Origin: Bacteroidales bacterium
GTDB lineage: Bacteria; Bacteroidota; Bacteroidia; Bacteroidales; UBA3663
Assembly (NCBI GenBank): GCA_030526445.1
Contig: JAUNCV010000043.1
Location: 1-12,968 of the forward strand
Length of the DNA stretch: 12,968 bases
Direction of reading: 5' to 3'
In this document: piece after piece, positions 7,199 through 12,968 of the stretch
Numbering within the stretch: position 1 is the stretch's first letter
How the letters are laid out: every line of letters starts with the position of its first letter
The notes under the pieces: generated by a model
The model's input: the letters and a program-made list of their open reading frames with translations, nothing else
Database searches by the model: none
Told to the model about the DNA's origin: nothing
Translations under genes and position numbers: made by a program

Positions 7199-7230
7199 TA
7201 TAACTATAAAATTGGTGTTTTGTAGTTATA
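7199..7230 (-). terminator. AT-rich hairpin between glycerate kinase and the operon promoter
   Basis: An inverted repeat, TATAACTA / TAGTTATA (7199-7206 and 7223-7230), continues inward with four more A-T pairs after one mismatch and encloses a six-base loop. On the minus strand it begins 15 bases after the glycerate-kinase stop and is followed by TTTTC. It is a plausible but weak terminator because the stem is almost all A-T. Confidence 0.4.
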
Positions 7231-7244
7231 ATTTCTGTAGAATT

Positions 7245-8306
7245 CTATACATTACTATTTTGCATCAGACGTGTTATGGTCTTTGTCATATTCTCTTTCG
7301 CAATCTGAGGTTTCATCAGTTCAGAGAGTTCACGGTTATCACCTTCGTTGATGCTTTTAATTAAGTTAAAATGTTGCTTCAGCAGACCAGAGGCATCCTC
7401 GATAGCGCCCGAAAGAAGCCACACCGGTACACCTGCCTTTTGGCTCATTGTCAGCACGCCTTGAGGCACTTTGCCCATGAGGGTTTGGTGGTCCGACTTT
7501 CCTTCGCCTGTAATCACAAGATCTGCGTCTTTTATTGCAGCTTCAAAGTTTACGAGGTTCAGCACAATGTTTATGCCTGAATGAAGTTCGGCCTTGAGGT
7601 AGGCGAGGAGTGCGAAACCCAGTCCGCCTGCAGCTCCAGCACCTGGGTATTCGGCCAAATCGGGAGTGGCTATTCCGGCCTTAATGGTCTCTTTGTCAAA
7701 TGCACGAAGTTGCAGGTCGAGCCATTCCACTTGTTCGGGGGTGGCGCCTTTTTGTGGCGCAAAAATGTAGGCGGCACCATTGGGGCCGAAGAGCGGGTTG
7801 CTAACGTCACAGGCCACAGTAACCTTGCAATCGGTGTTCAGACAATGGTTTGCTTTCAGAGCATCAATCATTCCGCGGCCGGCATCGCAAGTGGCGCTTC
7901 CACCAATGCCCATGATAATATGTTTGCATCCGCGATGCATGGCATCGGCCAACATTTCGCCCACACCATAGGTTGTGGTTTTTGTTGGGTCTCTCTGTTC
8001 GAGGGGCACAAGCGGCAAACCGCTGGCAGCAGCCATCTCCATGTAGGCGGTCTCTCCATCGGGCGATAGGGCGTAAGTGGCCTCAATGGGTTGCATCAGC
8101 GGTCCGTGTACCTTTAGGTTCACCAATTGCGTAGGCAGAATCTGCTGGATACATTTTACCAGACCCTCGCCACCATCACTCAGCGGAATCTCTGATGTAA
8201 CGGCATCGGGCCAGACAGCGTGTACTCCGAGAGCTGCTGCCTGGCATGCTTCCTGGGCTGTGATACAACCTTTGAACGAGTCGAATGCAAGGATAACTTT
8301 TTTCAT
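7245..8306 (-). CDS. Glycerate 2-kinase (GlxK/GarK family)
   Basis: This 353-residue cytoplasmic enzyme should phosphorylate D-glycerate with ATP, giving 2-phosphoglycerate for glycolysis. It begins MKKVILAFDSFKGCITAQEA, the family's N-terminal signature, with LSDGGEG at 42-48, GAAGGLGFALLAYL in the middle and ITGEGKSDHQTLMGK toward the C-terminus. The length is slightly below the usual 370-385. It starts 48 bases after the stop of the short-chain dehydrogenase gene, with no promoter-like -7 box between them, so the two are probably co-transcribed. A short-chain reductase could in principle supply glycerate from a carbonyl precursor, but nothing in the sequence proves this link. Confidence 0.92.
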   Translation of the reverse strand: MKKVILAFDSFKGCITAQEACQAAALGVHAVWPDAVTSEIPLSDGGEGLVKCIQQILPTQLVNLKVHGPLMQPIEATYALSPDGETAYMEMAAASGLPLVPLEQRDPTKTTTYGVGEMLADAMHRGCKHIIMGIGGSATCDAGRGMIDALKANHCLNTDCKVTVACDVSNPLFGPNGAAYIFAPQKGATPEQVEWLDLQLRAFDKETIKAGIATPDLAEYPGAGAAGGLGFALLAYLKAELHSGINIVLNLVNFEAAIKDADLVITGEGKSDHQTLMGKVPQGVLTMSQKAGVPVWLLSGAIEDASGLLKQHFNLIKSINEGDNRELSELMKPQIAKENMTKTITRLMQNSNV

Positions 8307-8354
8307 TGAACCTGCTTTCTTTCAACGTTTTCAGAATCTACTAAAGCGCGTGTA

Positions 8355-9062
8355 TTAATCCTCTTTTACGATAGGATAGAGTTCAATGAATTCTCCATTA
8401 TGCTTCTGACCGTCGTTGATGAGTTCGGCAAAAGACTTGCCTACAGTATCAATGTCGTGGAAGCCAGGAAGAGCCATGTTGCCGTTCAGGTCGGTTGTTG
8501 TTGGGCCTGGGTGTACGCTGAAGATTTCGGCAGGGATATTGTTCTGTTCAAACTCCATGGCCATCACACCCATCATTGCGTTCTGGGCGGCCTTGCTTGC
8601 CACATAAGCCAATGGATGCCAATAAGGGCTAATTTCGCTTGGAACCGTGATATTGGCAATGCGGCCCTCATTAGCCTTGATGGTTGGCAGAAGAGCCTGA
8701 GTCAGTGCCAAGGTGCCATAATAGTTTACATCGGTGGTCTCCTTCACATCGGCCATTGCGGTCTCCCAGCTTGTCACGGCCATGTTGCCTGGAATGCCGG
8801 CATTGTTTACGAGCAGATTGAGCGATGGGAAACGCTCAGCTACCTCGGCTGCTGCTGCCTTGATGCTGTCAAGATCTTTGAGTTCTATGTTAACCCATCC
8901 CAGCACATTCACGCCAAGATTCTTCAACTCTTCAATTGCCTTTGTGGCGCGCTGTTCGTTGCGAGCACCAATAATGATGTTCCAACCGCTCAGACCTAAA
9001 TGTTTTGCAATGCCAAAGCCAATACCCTTGTTGGCACCTGTTATAAATGCTGTTTTGTTCAT
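8355..9062 (-). CDS. Short-chain dehydrogenase/reductase (SDR family)
   Basis: This 235-residue NAD(P)-dependent oxidoreductase has a complete classical SDR fold: TGANKGIG at 8-15 for cofactor binding, NNAG at 86-89, a catalytic Ser probably at 142 (VPSE), and the YxxxK pair Tyr153/Lys157 in YVASK. Asn113 (DVNYYG) fits the active-site Asn. Arg34 and Asn11/Lys12 near the first strand hint at NADP preference, as in carbonyl reductase-like members, but this is weak. I chose the ATG at 9062 because the TGxxxGIG loop then falls at the usual distance from the N-terminus; the longer in-frame extension runs through the promoter. Upstream there is a TATATTTG box. Substrate is unknown. Confidence 0.88.
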   Translation of the reverse strand: MNKTAFITGANKGIGFGIAKHLGLSGWNIIIGARNEQRATKAIEELKNLGVNVLGWVNIELKDLDSIKAAAAEVAERFPSLNLLVNNAGIPGNMAVTSWETAMADVKETTDVNYYGTLALTQALLPTIKANEGRIANITVPSEISPYWHPLAYVASKAAQNAMMGVMAMEFEQNNIPAEIFSVHPGPTTTDLNGNMALPGFHDIDTVGKSFAELINDGQKHNGEFIELYPIVKED

Positions 9063-9093
9063 AATTAAAAATGTTTTGTCTGTTTTTAGGCCG

Positions 9094-9101
9094 CAAATAT
9101 A
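9094..9101 (-). promoter_or_regulatory. -7 box for the SDR/glycerate kinase unit
   Basis: TATATTTG on the minus strand, about 32 bases ahead of the SDR start, matches the Bacteroidetes -7 consensus TAnnTTTG. The -33 position at a 20-base spacing reads GTG and not TTG, so the promoter is imperfect. Confidence 0.45.
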
Positions 9102-9213
9102 GTTAATTTTGCACAAAAAAACACTATTTGCTGTCATTTATCTATTATTTGTGCCCAAAATAACAAAAAAAGTTCTTGTGGACAATCTTAAGTAAGCAGT
9201 AAGGGTGAAAAAG

Positions 9214-9245
9214 TTTGGAAATTTATTAAATATTGTATATCTTTG
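9214..9245 (+). promoter_or_regulatory. Promoter of the acetolactate decarboxylase gene
   Basis: TTTG (9214-9217), 20 bases, then TATCTTTG (9238-9245) matches the Bacteroidetes promoter consensus on the plus strand. Transcription would begin near 9250, giving a leader of roughly 85 bases, long compared with the neighbouring genes. The leader contains a possible small ORF and an inverted repeat. Confidence 0.6.
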
Positions 9246-9252
9246 CAACTCG

Positions 9253-9305
9253 AAATAGAGGAGCTAACCATGGCGCAGGAATGCATAATTTGTGAGTCTC
9301 TATTT
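9253..9305 (+). promoter_or_regulatory. Inverted repeat in the acetolactate decarboxylase leader
   Basis: AAATAGAG (9253-9260) pairs perfectly with CTCTATTT (9298-9305), and CG/CG can extend the base across a small asymmetry. The 37-base loop contains the start of a putative leader ORF, and the purine-rich GAGGAG ahead of that ORF lies partly in the stem. It could control access to that start or be incidental. Confidence 0.3.
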
Positions 9306-9320
9306 TGCGATAAATATTAA
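9270..9320 (+). CDS. Possible 16-codon leader peptide
   Basis: An ATG preceded by GAGGAG at a six-base spacing opens a 16-residue frame, MAQECIICESLFCDKY, ending in TAA 15 bases before the decarboxylase ATG. Three of 16 residues are Cys. The Shine-Dalgarno-like sequence is unusual in this window, where other starts lack one. It could be a regulatory leader peptide, but so short an ORF may occur by chance. Confidence 0.25.
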   Translation: MAQECIICESLFCDKY

Positions 9321-9335
9321 CATAAAAATAAAACT

Positions 9336-10085
9336 ATGGTACATAATAAGTTATATTCGGGCATTATGATGCTGTTGCTGACCGGAAGTCTCTTCTCACT
9401 CACAGCATGCGATAGTGAGAACAACGACCCTCCTTTCAAACCCGATTCAGATACCCTTTACCAGATTGGAACGCTGAGTGGACTCTATGAAGCAAAGTAT
9501 GACGGACTCATTACTGTGAACGAACTTCGCAAATATGGAGACTGTGGCTTGGGTACATTTGACAAGATTAACGGCGAGATGGTTGTGCTGAACGATACGG
9601 TGTATCAATGTTTGTGGGATGGATCGGTTGTTGTGGCCGATGCTGCGACTACCGTACCTTTTGCCGACGTTACAACTTTTAACGGTGACCTCACTTTCAC
9701 CGTGCCAGCATGTGAGAACATGGCGCAGCTCACCCAAGCGCTCAACGAGCATGTTGCACCGGAGTCTATCTATGTAGCTTCGCTTTCGGGCTATTTCCCG
9801 CTGATGAAGGTGCGTAGCGAATTGCCTCAGGAGAAGCCCTATAGACCTCTCGTAGAGGTGCTTAAAACCGATGAACGAGTATTCAATTACACCAATGTGA
9901 CGGGAACGGTAGTGGCACTTTATACACCCGAGTCGATGGCCTCAGAAACCGGTAAGGGCTGGCACCTCCATTTCATTTCGGCCGATCGCAAGCAAGGCGG
10001 CCACGTGCTTCAGCTTTCAACTTCTGCCTCTGTGTCGGTCAATCTTGATAGCACTCCTCGCTTCTCAATGATTTCTACAAAATAA
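9336..10085 (+). CDS. Acetolactate decarboxylase, predicted lipoprotein
   Basis: This 249-residue protein should decarboxylate alpha-acetolactate to acetoin. Three zinc-ligand histidines are seen in GWHLHFISADRKQGGHVL: H210, H212 and H223, with the same 2/11 spacing as in the characterised Brevibacillus enzyme. GLGTFDKINGEMV (71-83) supplies the conserved Glu81, and Arg160 in FPLMKVR fits the active-site Arg. The N-terminus is a lipoprotein signal peptide with lipobox LTAC and Cys25, followed by acidic residues (DSENND), so the mature enzyme is probably membrane-anchored and may be surface-exposed. Only 26 residues follow H223, less than I expect for this family, whose C-terminal tail contributes a conserved Glu. 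It is the only plus-strand gene here and is monocistronic, between its own promoter and a terminator. AlsD/BudA are the usual names. Confidence 0.9.
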   Translation: MVHNKLYSGIMMLLLTGSLFSLTACDSENNDPPFKPDSDTLYQIGTLSGLYEAKYDGLITVNELRKYGDCGLGTFDKINGEMVVLNDTVYQCLWDGSVVVADAATTVPFADVTTFNGDLTFTVPACENMAQLTQALNEHVAPESIYVASLSGYFPLMKVRSELPQEKPYRPLVEVLKTDERVFNYTNVTGTVVALYTPESMASETGKGWHLHFISADRKQGGHVLQLSTSASVSVNLDSTPRFSMISTK

Positions 10086-10102
10086 AAAGCAGATAAAATA
10101 AT

Positions 10103-10148
10103 AAAGACCAAAACATTTCGTGCAAAAATGTTTTGGTCTTTGTTTTTC
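10103..10148 (+). terminator. Strong, probably bidirectional intrinsic terminator
   Basis: A perfect 16-base-pair stem (10103-10118 with 10126-10141, arms AAAGACCAAAACATTT and its complement) with a seven-base loop is followed by GTTTTTCCC on the plus strand. It starts 17 bases after the decarboxylase stop. On the minus strand a T-rich ATTATTTTATC follows the stem, so it can also end the convergent thioredoxin transcript arriving from 10177. Confidence 0.88.
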
Positions 10149-10176
10149 CCTTTTTCTTTCAGTTAGCAATGAAGAG

Positions 10177-10773
10177 TTATTTCAGCATTGAGTCAATTTT
10201 CTCCACCAGTCGTCCAAACTCCTCTTCGTTATAGAGGCGGGTTGTCATTACAATGGTGCCGTCGCGATCTACCAATACGTTGCGAGTAATGCCACTTTCG
10301 CGCAAGGCAAACTGGGCAAAGATGTCGGCGCCTGGGTCGAGGGCAAGTGGATAGGTTACACCCGTCTTCTCGGCAAACTCTTGCACGGTTTCGAGTGGTT
10401 CGTCGCGGTCAATGCCCACCAGATAGAAGTCGTTGTTGTTTTTGTGCTTCTGCCAGATATCGCGCTCGATGAATGGCATCTCTTTGCGGCAAACACTACA
10501 CCATGAGGCGGTGAACTGCAGCATCACCACCTTGCCACGCAACTCCTGCATGCTCACGGTCTTGCCGTTGGCTTCTGTCCAGGTGATGTCTGGTACCTGC
10601 ATGCCTACGCGGATGATGTAACCAGTACTATCGGGCTCGATGTTGTTTTTGTTTTCTACGGCCTGAACCTTAGCTTCTTCGTTTGTAACTGCTGCTTGTT
10701 TGTTGTTCGAATTTCCGCATGCTGCGAAACCAGTGGCAATAACAATGATTGCCAAAATGTTTAGTAACTTCAT
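10177..10773 (-). CDS. TlpA-like thioredoxin-fold lipoprotein
   Basis: This 198-residue protein carries a lipoprotein signal peptide (MKLLNILAIIVIATGFAAC, lipid-modified Cys19), a low-complexity linker to about residue 50, then an AlkC/TSA-TlpA-type thioredoxin domain. The redox pair is WCSVC, Cys92 and Cys95. It should act in the periplasm or at the membrane as a disulfide reductase or peroxide-detoxifying protein. The residue before the third strand, where thioredoxins normally have a cis-Pro, is Thr163 in SGITRNVLVDRDG. The start at 10773 is chosen because it gives a clean signal peptide; an upstream in-frame ATG would lie within the promoter. A TATATTTG box lies 27 bases upstream. The gene is convergent with the acetolactate decarboxylase. 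Confidence 0.87.
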   Translation of the reverse strand: MKLLNILAIIVIATGFAACGNSNNKQAAVTNEEAKVQAVENKNNIEPDSTGYIIRVGMQVPDITWTEANGKTVSMQELRGKVVMLQFTASWCSVCRKEMPFIERDIWQKHKNNNDFYLVGIDRDEPLETVQEFAEKTGVTYPLALDPGADIFAQFALRESGITRNVLVDRDGTIVMTTRLYNEEEFGRLVEKIDSMLK

Positions 10774-10799
10774 ATTGATTTCTCTTTTTAATTCGGGCG

Positions 10800-10832
10800 C
10801 AAATATATACATTATTTGAATAAGTGTATCAA
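10800..10832 (-). promoter_or_regulatory. Promoter of the TlpA-like gene
   Basis: On the minus strand TATATTTG (10807-10800) matches the Bacteroidetes -7 consensus; a TTG lies 22 bases upstream (10832-10830), slightly longer than ideal. Confidence 0.5.
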
Positions 10833-10837
10833 TAATG
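10810..10837. promoter_or_regulatory. Imperfect inverted repeat over the TlpA-like promoter
   Basis: CATTATTTGA (10810-10819) and TCAATAATG (10829-10837) form an inverted repeat that differs by one bulged base. It covers the spacer and the -33 region, the position of a repressor operator. No regulator is identified. Confidence 0.3.
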
Positions 10838-10940
10838 TGGCTTTTTTTGAGAAAAGTGAAATGTTTTTGCTCGATTTTCGAGAAATTTTACATTTTTTGC
10901 GTTCGAACATCAATTTGAGTTGACAAAACGGATATCTCGC

Positions 10941-11771
10941 CTATTCGGGGTTGTAGTAGGAGCGGTAGGCCTTGATTGTACCCTCTTTGCGAGTTTGTTT
11001 GAGCATTTCGATGTACTGAGTGGGCGAAATTCTTGCTATTTCGTGAAACTCGTGGTTAAAGTGGCTGTGGTCGGTGTAACCATATTTACAGAGAAGAGGC
11101 TCAAGGTTCTCGCCTTCTGCTGATAGCAATTCTTTTGTGGCTTGCTGAAAACGTTGCAGGCGTTGGATTTGCTTGGGACGCATACCCACATGGTCGGTAA
11201 ACACACGTCGGAACTGTCGTTCGCTCAAACAGGCCACCCCTGCTAATTCCTCGATCCTGGCTTCGGGGTTTGCATTCATCTGCGCAAAGACTTTTGCAAG
11301 GGGTTTCATATAGACATTGTCTTCGTTCTTGATGAGCTGCCTTAGAATAAAGTCTTCAATGATTCCGATGCATTCTTCGGAAGTGGCAGCATCGAGAATG
11401 CGGTTCTTCAGGTCATGGAATTCTATGTTCCCAATATCGTCTAGGTCAATGTTTTGTCGAGCAAATTCCTGACAAGGAATATTTAGGATGGCTTTCGCTG
11501 CGTAGGGTTTGAAGAATACGATAATGAGCTCAATATCTTCATCCGAGTGAATTTGGATGGCTTTGTCGTAGATGCCCACGATGGTTGCTTTCATTGAGTC
11601 TTCGGCCTTGCCGTCAATCTCAAAGGGTCTTTTCCTGTGGAACATCCATTTGAGGCAGGCCATGGGCATAATAAGTTGTGACATGCTGGTCTGGCATGTC
11701 TTCAAGATCCAATAGTGATGCACAAAGGGCTGCAAGGCTACAGATGGGATGATTATCTCACCGGAGAACAT
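10941..11771 (-). CDS. AraC-family transcriptional regulator
   Basis: This 276-residue protein has a C-terminal AraC/XylS DNA-binding domain with two helix-turn-helix units. The first is around 173-195 (IEELAGVACLSERQFRRVF) and the second around 223-246, ending with the typical YGYTDHSHFNHEFHEIARISPTQY. The N-terminal 150 residues, starting MFSGEIIIPSVALQPFVHHYW, resemble the uncharacterised sensor domain common in Bacteroidetes AraC proteins and give no ligand clue. A 9-base direct repeat near its own promoter suggests autoregulation. The adjacent genes on each side have their own promoters, so no target can be named from context. Confidence 0.9.
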   Translation of the reverse strand: MFSGEIIIPSVALQPFVHHYWILKTCQTSMSQLIMPMACLKWMFHRKRPFEIDGKAEDSMKATIVGIYDKAIQIHSDEDIELIIVFFKPYAAKAILNIPCQEFARQNIDLDDIGNIEFHDLKNRILDAATSEECIGIIEDFILRQLIKNEDNVYMKPLAKVFAQMNANPEARIEELAGVACLSERQFRRVFTDHVGMRPKQIQRLQRFQQATKELLSAEGENLEPLLCKYGYTDHSHFNHEFHEIARISPTQYIEMLKQTRKEGTIKAYRSYYNPE

Positions 11772-11783
11772 TATTTATGTTGT

Positions 11784-11824
11784 TATGCATTTGTTTATTT
11801 CTGTCGGTGCAAATATATGCATTT
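11784..11824. repeat. TATGCATTT direct repeat in the araC upstream region
   Basis: TATGCATTT occurs at 11784-11792 and again at 11816-11824, 32 bases apart, about three helical turns. A third ATGCAT lies at 11841-11846. The copies flank and overlap the -7 box, as expected for an AraC-type autoregulatory site, though short AT-rich repeats can arise by chance. Confidence 0.25.
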
Positions 11825-11838
11825 TCTTCGAATAACAA
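11810..11838 (-). promoter_or_regulatory. Promoter of the AraC-family gene
   Basis: On the minus strand TTG (11838-11836), an 18-base spacer and TATATTTG (11817-11810) approximate the Bacteroidetes consensus, about 40 bases ahead of the start codon. Confidence 0.5.
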
Positions 11839-11936
11839 TCATGCATGGGCATAAATAATGTTATTTTTGCAAACTTTTGTTCAGAACTGTGCCAAAAACA
11901 GCGAAAGCTTCTGCAGTCTGTGTCAGTTAGTAATTT

Positions 11937-12239
11937 TTAGTGATGTCTGTGAGGAAAATCTCTCTGTGTTTCAAATTCCGTCACTTTTCCATCTGCATCG
12001 AAGCTTATTACTAAAAGCACCTGCTCAGGACCCGCTATTTCGCCCACCTGTTTGTGGTAACCCCATTGTTCGCCCTCTTGCCAAGCATTTCTATATACTG
12101 GTGTTCCCAGCAGAGAGCGAATATCCTCTTTGGTCATGCCCAACTCAATCTGATTGATTTTTGTGGTAGAACGGGTTGTGATACAACTTGTCATCGATAA
12201 ACAAGTAACAATCATAAAAGTGTATAATATACTTTTCAT
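11937..12239 (-). CDS. Small BamE/SmpA-OmlA-like lipoprotein
   Basis: This 100-residue protein has a lipoprotein signal peptide ending at MTSC (Cys19) and a mature domain with the SmpA/OmlA pattern ELGMTKEDIRSLLGTP at about 37-52, followed by QWGYHK and a strand-rich end (VLLVISFDADGKVTEFE). In proteobacteria the family includes BamE, part of the outer-membrane protein assembly complex; in Bacteroidetes the role of such short homologues is not established. I use the ATG at 12239 because it gives a normal signal peptide; the in-frame ATG 21 bases earlier lies close to the -7 box. It has its own TATCTTTG box upstream and a 165-base gap to the AraC gene. Confidence 0.75.
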   Translation of the reverse strand: MKSILYTFMIVTCLSMTSCITTRSTTKINQIELGMTKEDIRSLLGTPVYRNAWQEGEQWGYHKQVGEIAGPEQVLLVISFDADGKVTEFETQRDFPHRHH

Positions 12240-12257
12240 TGCTTTAATTTTTTTGCG

Positions 12258-12265
12258 CAAAGATA
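12258..12265 (-). promoter_or_regulatory. -7 box of the BamE-like gene
   Basis: TATCTTTG on the minus strand, about 19 bases from the ATG at 12239, matches TAnnTTTG. The -33 element is weak (CTG at an 18-base spacing). Confidence 0.45.
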
Positions 12266-12326
12266 AGGCGTTTTTATTTTATTCAGTTGTAAAAAACGGA
12301 CATTCTGCCTATTTGGGTCGTAATTC

Positions 12327-12968
12327 TTATTTTAGCCAGTTAAGAAATAACGTGATGACACCTGTATTGATGAGATCGGCGAACATGGCACCTACGATGG
12401 GCACAATGAGGAAGGGCTTGACGGTGTAGTGATATTTGTAGCATACGGCGCTCATGTTGGCCATAGCATTGGGGGTTGCACCCAGTCCGAAGCCACAGAT
12501 ACCAGCAACAAGCACCGCAGCATCGTAGTTCTTGCCCAGCAGCGGGAAGGCGATGAAGTTGGCGAAGAGGGCGAGCAGGAGTACCTGGCAGCTCAGGATG
12601 AGCACCAGCGGAAGGGCCAGCGAGGAGAGCTCCCAGAGCTTGAGCGAAATCATGGCCATGCCTAAGAAGAGGGCAAGGCAGATGTTGCCTATCGAGATGA
12701 TGCGATCTACGTAAAGATGGCTCTCAAGTCGTTTCGAAACTCCCATGACATTGCGCACAAGAGCGGCGAGAATGAGGGCGCCGAAGTAGGTGGGAAAGGT
12801 GATGCCGGTGTGCGCCAGGGCCCAGCTCACAAGGGTGCCGCCACCCATGACGAGCACAATGTTGTAGGTGGCTTTGGCATATTGCTGAAACTCCTCTTCG
12901 TTCGAGGTGACGTGCTTCTGCCTTCCCTTGGGGCTGATTTCTTCGCTCTCCAGACCACGCATGGCTGG
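12327..12968 (-). CDS. gltS: Sodium/glutamate symporter GltS, partial (C-terminal half)
   Basis: The 213 visible residues are the C-terminal half of GltS, an inner-membrane carrier that imports glutamate with sodium. The signature GICGFGLGATPNAMANM near residues 157-173 is the second re-entrant motif of the family, and hydrophobic stretches of membrane-segment length are seen at roughly 35-75, 85-115, 120-150 and 185-210. An N-terminal charged stretch, RGLESEEISPKGRQKHVT, is the cytoplasmic loop between the two halves of the transporter. The frame remains open through the right edge, so the true start is outside; the family is about 400 residues. The downstream BamE-like gene has its own promoter. 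Glutamate supply is relevant to the GshA operon in a general sense only. Confidence 0.92.
   Translation of the reverse strand, partial: PAMRGLESEEISPKGRQKHVTSNEEEFQQYAKATYNIVLVMGGGTLVSWALAHTGITFPTYFGALILAALVRNVMGVSKRLESHLYVDRIISIGNICLALFLGMAMISLKLWELSSLALPLVLILSCQVLLLALFANFIAFPLLGKNYDAAVLVAGICGFGLGATPNAMANMSAVCYKYHYTVKPFLIVPIVGAMFADLINTGVITLFLNWLK

Noticed and set aside
7581..8069. Plus-strand open frame of 162 codons opposite glycerate kinase
   Set aside because: Antisense shadow of a clear glycerate kinase; no domain or start signal.
8400..8999. Plus-strand open frame of 199 codons opposite the SDR gene
   Set aside because: It mirrors a well-supported SDR with all motifs, has no recognisable domain or promoter, and its composition is that of an antisense shadow.
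11858..12157. Plus-strand 99-codon frame opposite the BamE-like gene
   Set aside because: The minus-strand frame has a signal peptide, lipobox and SmpA-like motif; a TATTTTTG nearby on the plus strand lacks a -33 partner.
1..12968. tRNA, rRNA, CRISPR arrays, insertion sequences or phage genes
   Set aside because: No cloverleaf-like sequence, regular repeats, transposase motifs or terminal inverted repeats were recognised on reading.

Overview
The window looks like a chromosomal segment from a Bacteroidales bacterium, probably Prevotella-like. The evidence is the repeated Bacteroidetes-type promoter -7 box (TAnnTTTG) upstream of at least six transcription units, start codons without Shine-Dalgarno sequences, lipoproteins with Bacteroidetes-like N-termini, and the protein families present. 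The genus is a guess from general familiarity, not from a search. All genes lie on the minus strand except one, the acetolactate decarboxylase at 9336-10085. There are no rRNA, tRNA, CRISPR, insertion-sequence or phage signatures, and no gene-free stretch exceeds 300 bases.

Region 1 (1-768) is the 5' part of a ThiF/E1-like gene, tcdA (ct6A tRNA modification), cut by the left edge. Region 2 (879-7109) is the most interesting part: a tight six-gene minus-strand operon. In transcription order it encodes two different PF00756-type esterases, an ATP-grasp ligase, a standalone glutamate-cysteine ligase (GshA domain of the GshF type), a class II glutamine amidotransferase with Cys2 as nucleophile (YafJ/EgtC/Dug3-like), and a second ATP-grasp ligase paralogous to the first. 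A good promoter (TTG-N20-TATCTTTG, 7145-7175) lies just upstream, and a strong hairpin with a UUCG loop (840-873) follows the last gene. My inference is a gamma-glutamyl-scaffolded thiol or small-peptide pathway. GshA would make gamma-Glu-Cys (or gamma-Glu-X), the ATP-grasp enzymes would extend it, the amidotransferase would remove or transfer the gamma-glutamyl group as EgtC does in ergothioneine synthesis, and the esterases would act on ester or thioester adducts as S-formylglutathione hydrolase does. No ergothioneine (EgtB/EgtD) or classical GshB gene is present in the window, so the product is unknown.

Region 3 (7245-9062) holds a short-chain dehydrogenase followed by a glycerate 2-kinase, probably co-transcribed. 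Region 4 (9063-10150) holds the divergent promoter region, a possible 16-codon leader peptide, and an acetolactate decarboxylase that is predicted to be a lipoprotein, closed by a strong intrinsic terminator. Region 5 (10177-12968) holds a TlpA-like thioredoxin lipoprotein, an AraC-family regulator, a small BamE/SmpA-like lipoprotein, and the 3' half of a GltS sodium/glutamate symporter cut by the right edge. These have their own -7-like boxes except gltS, whose start is outside the window.
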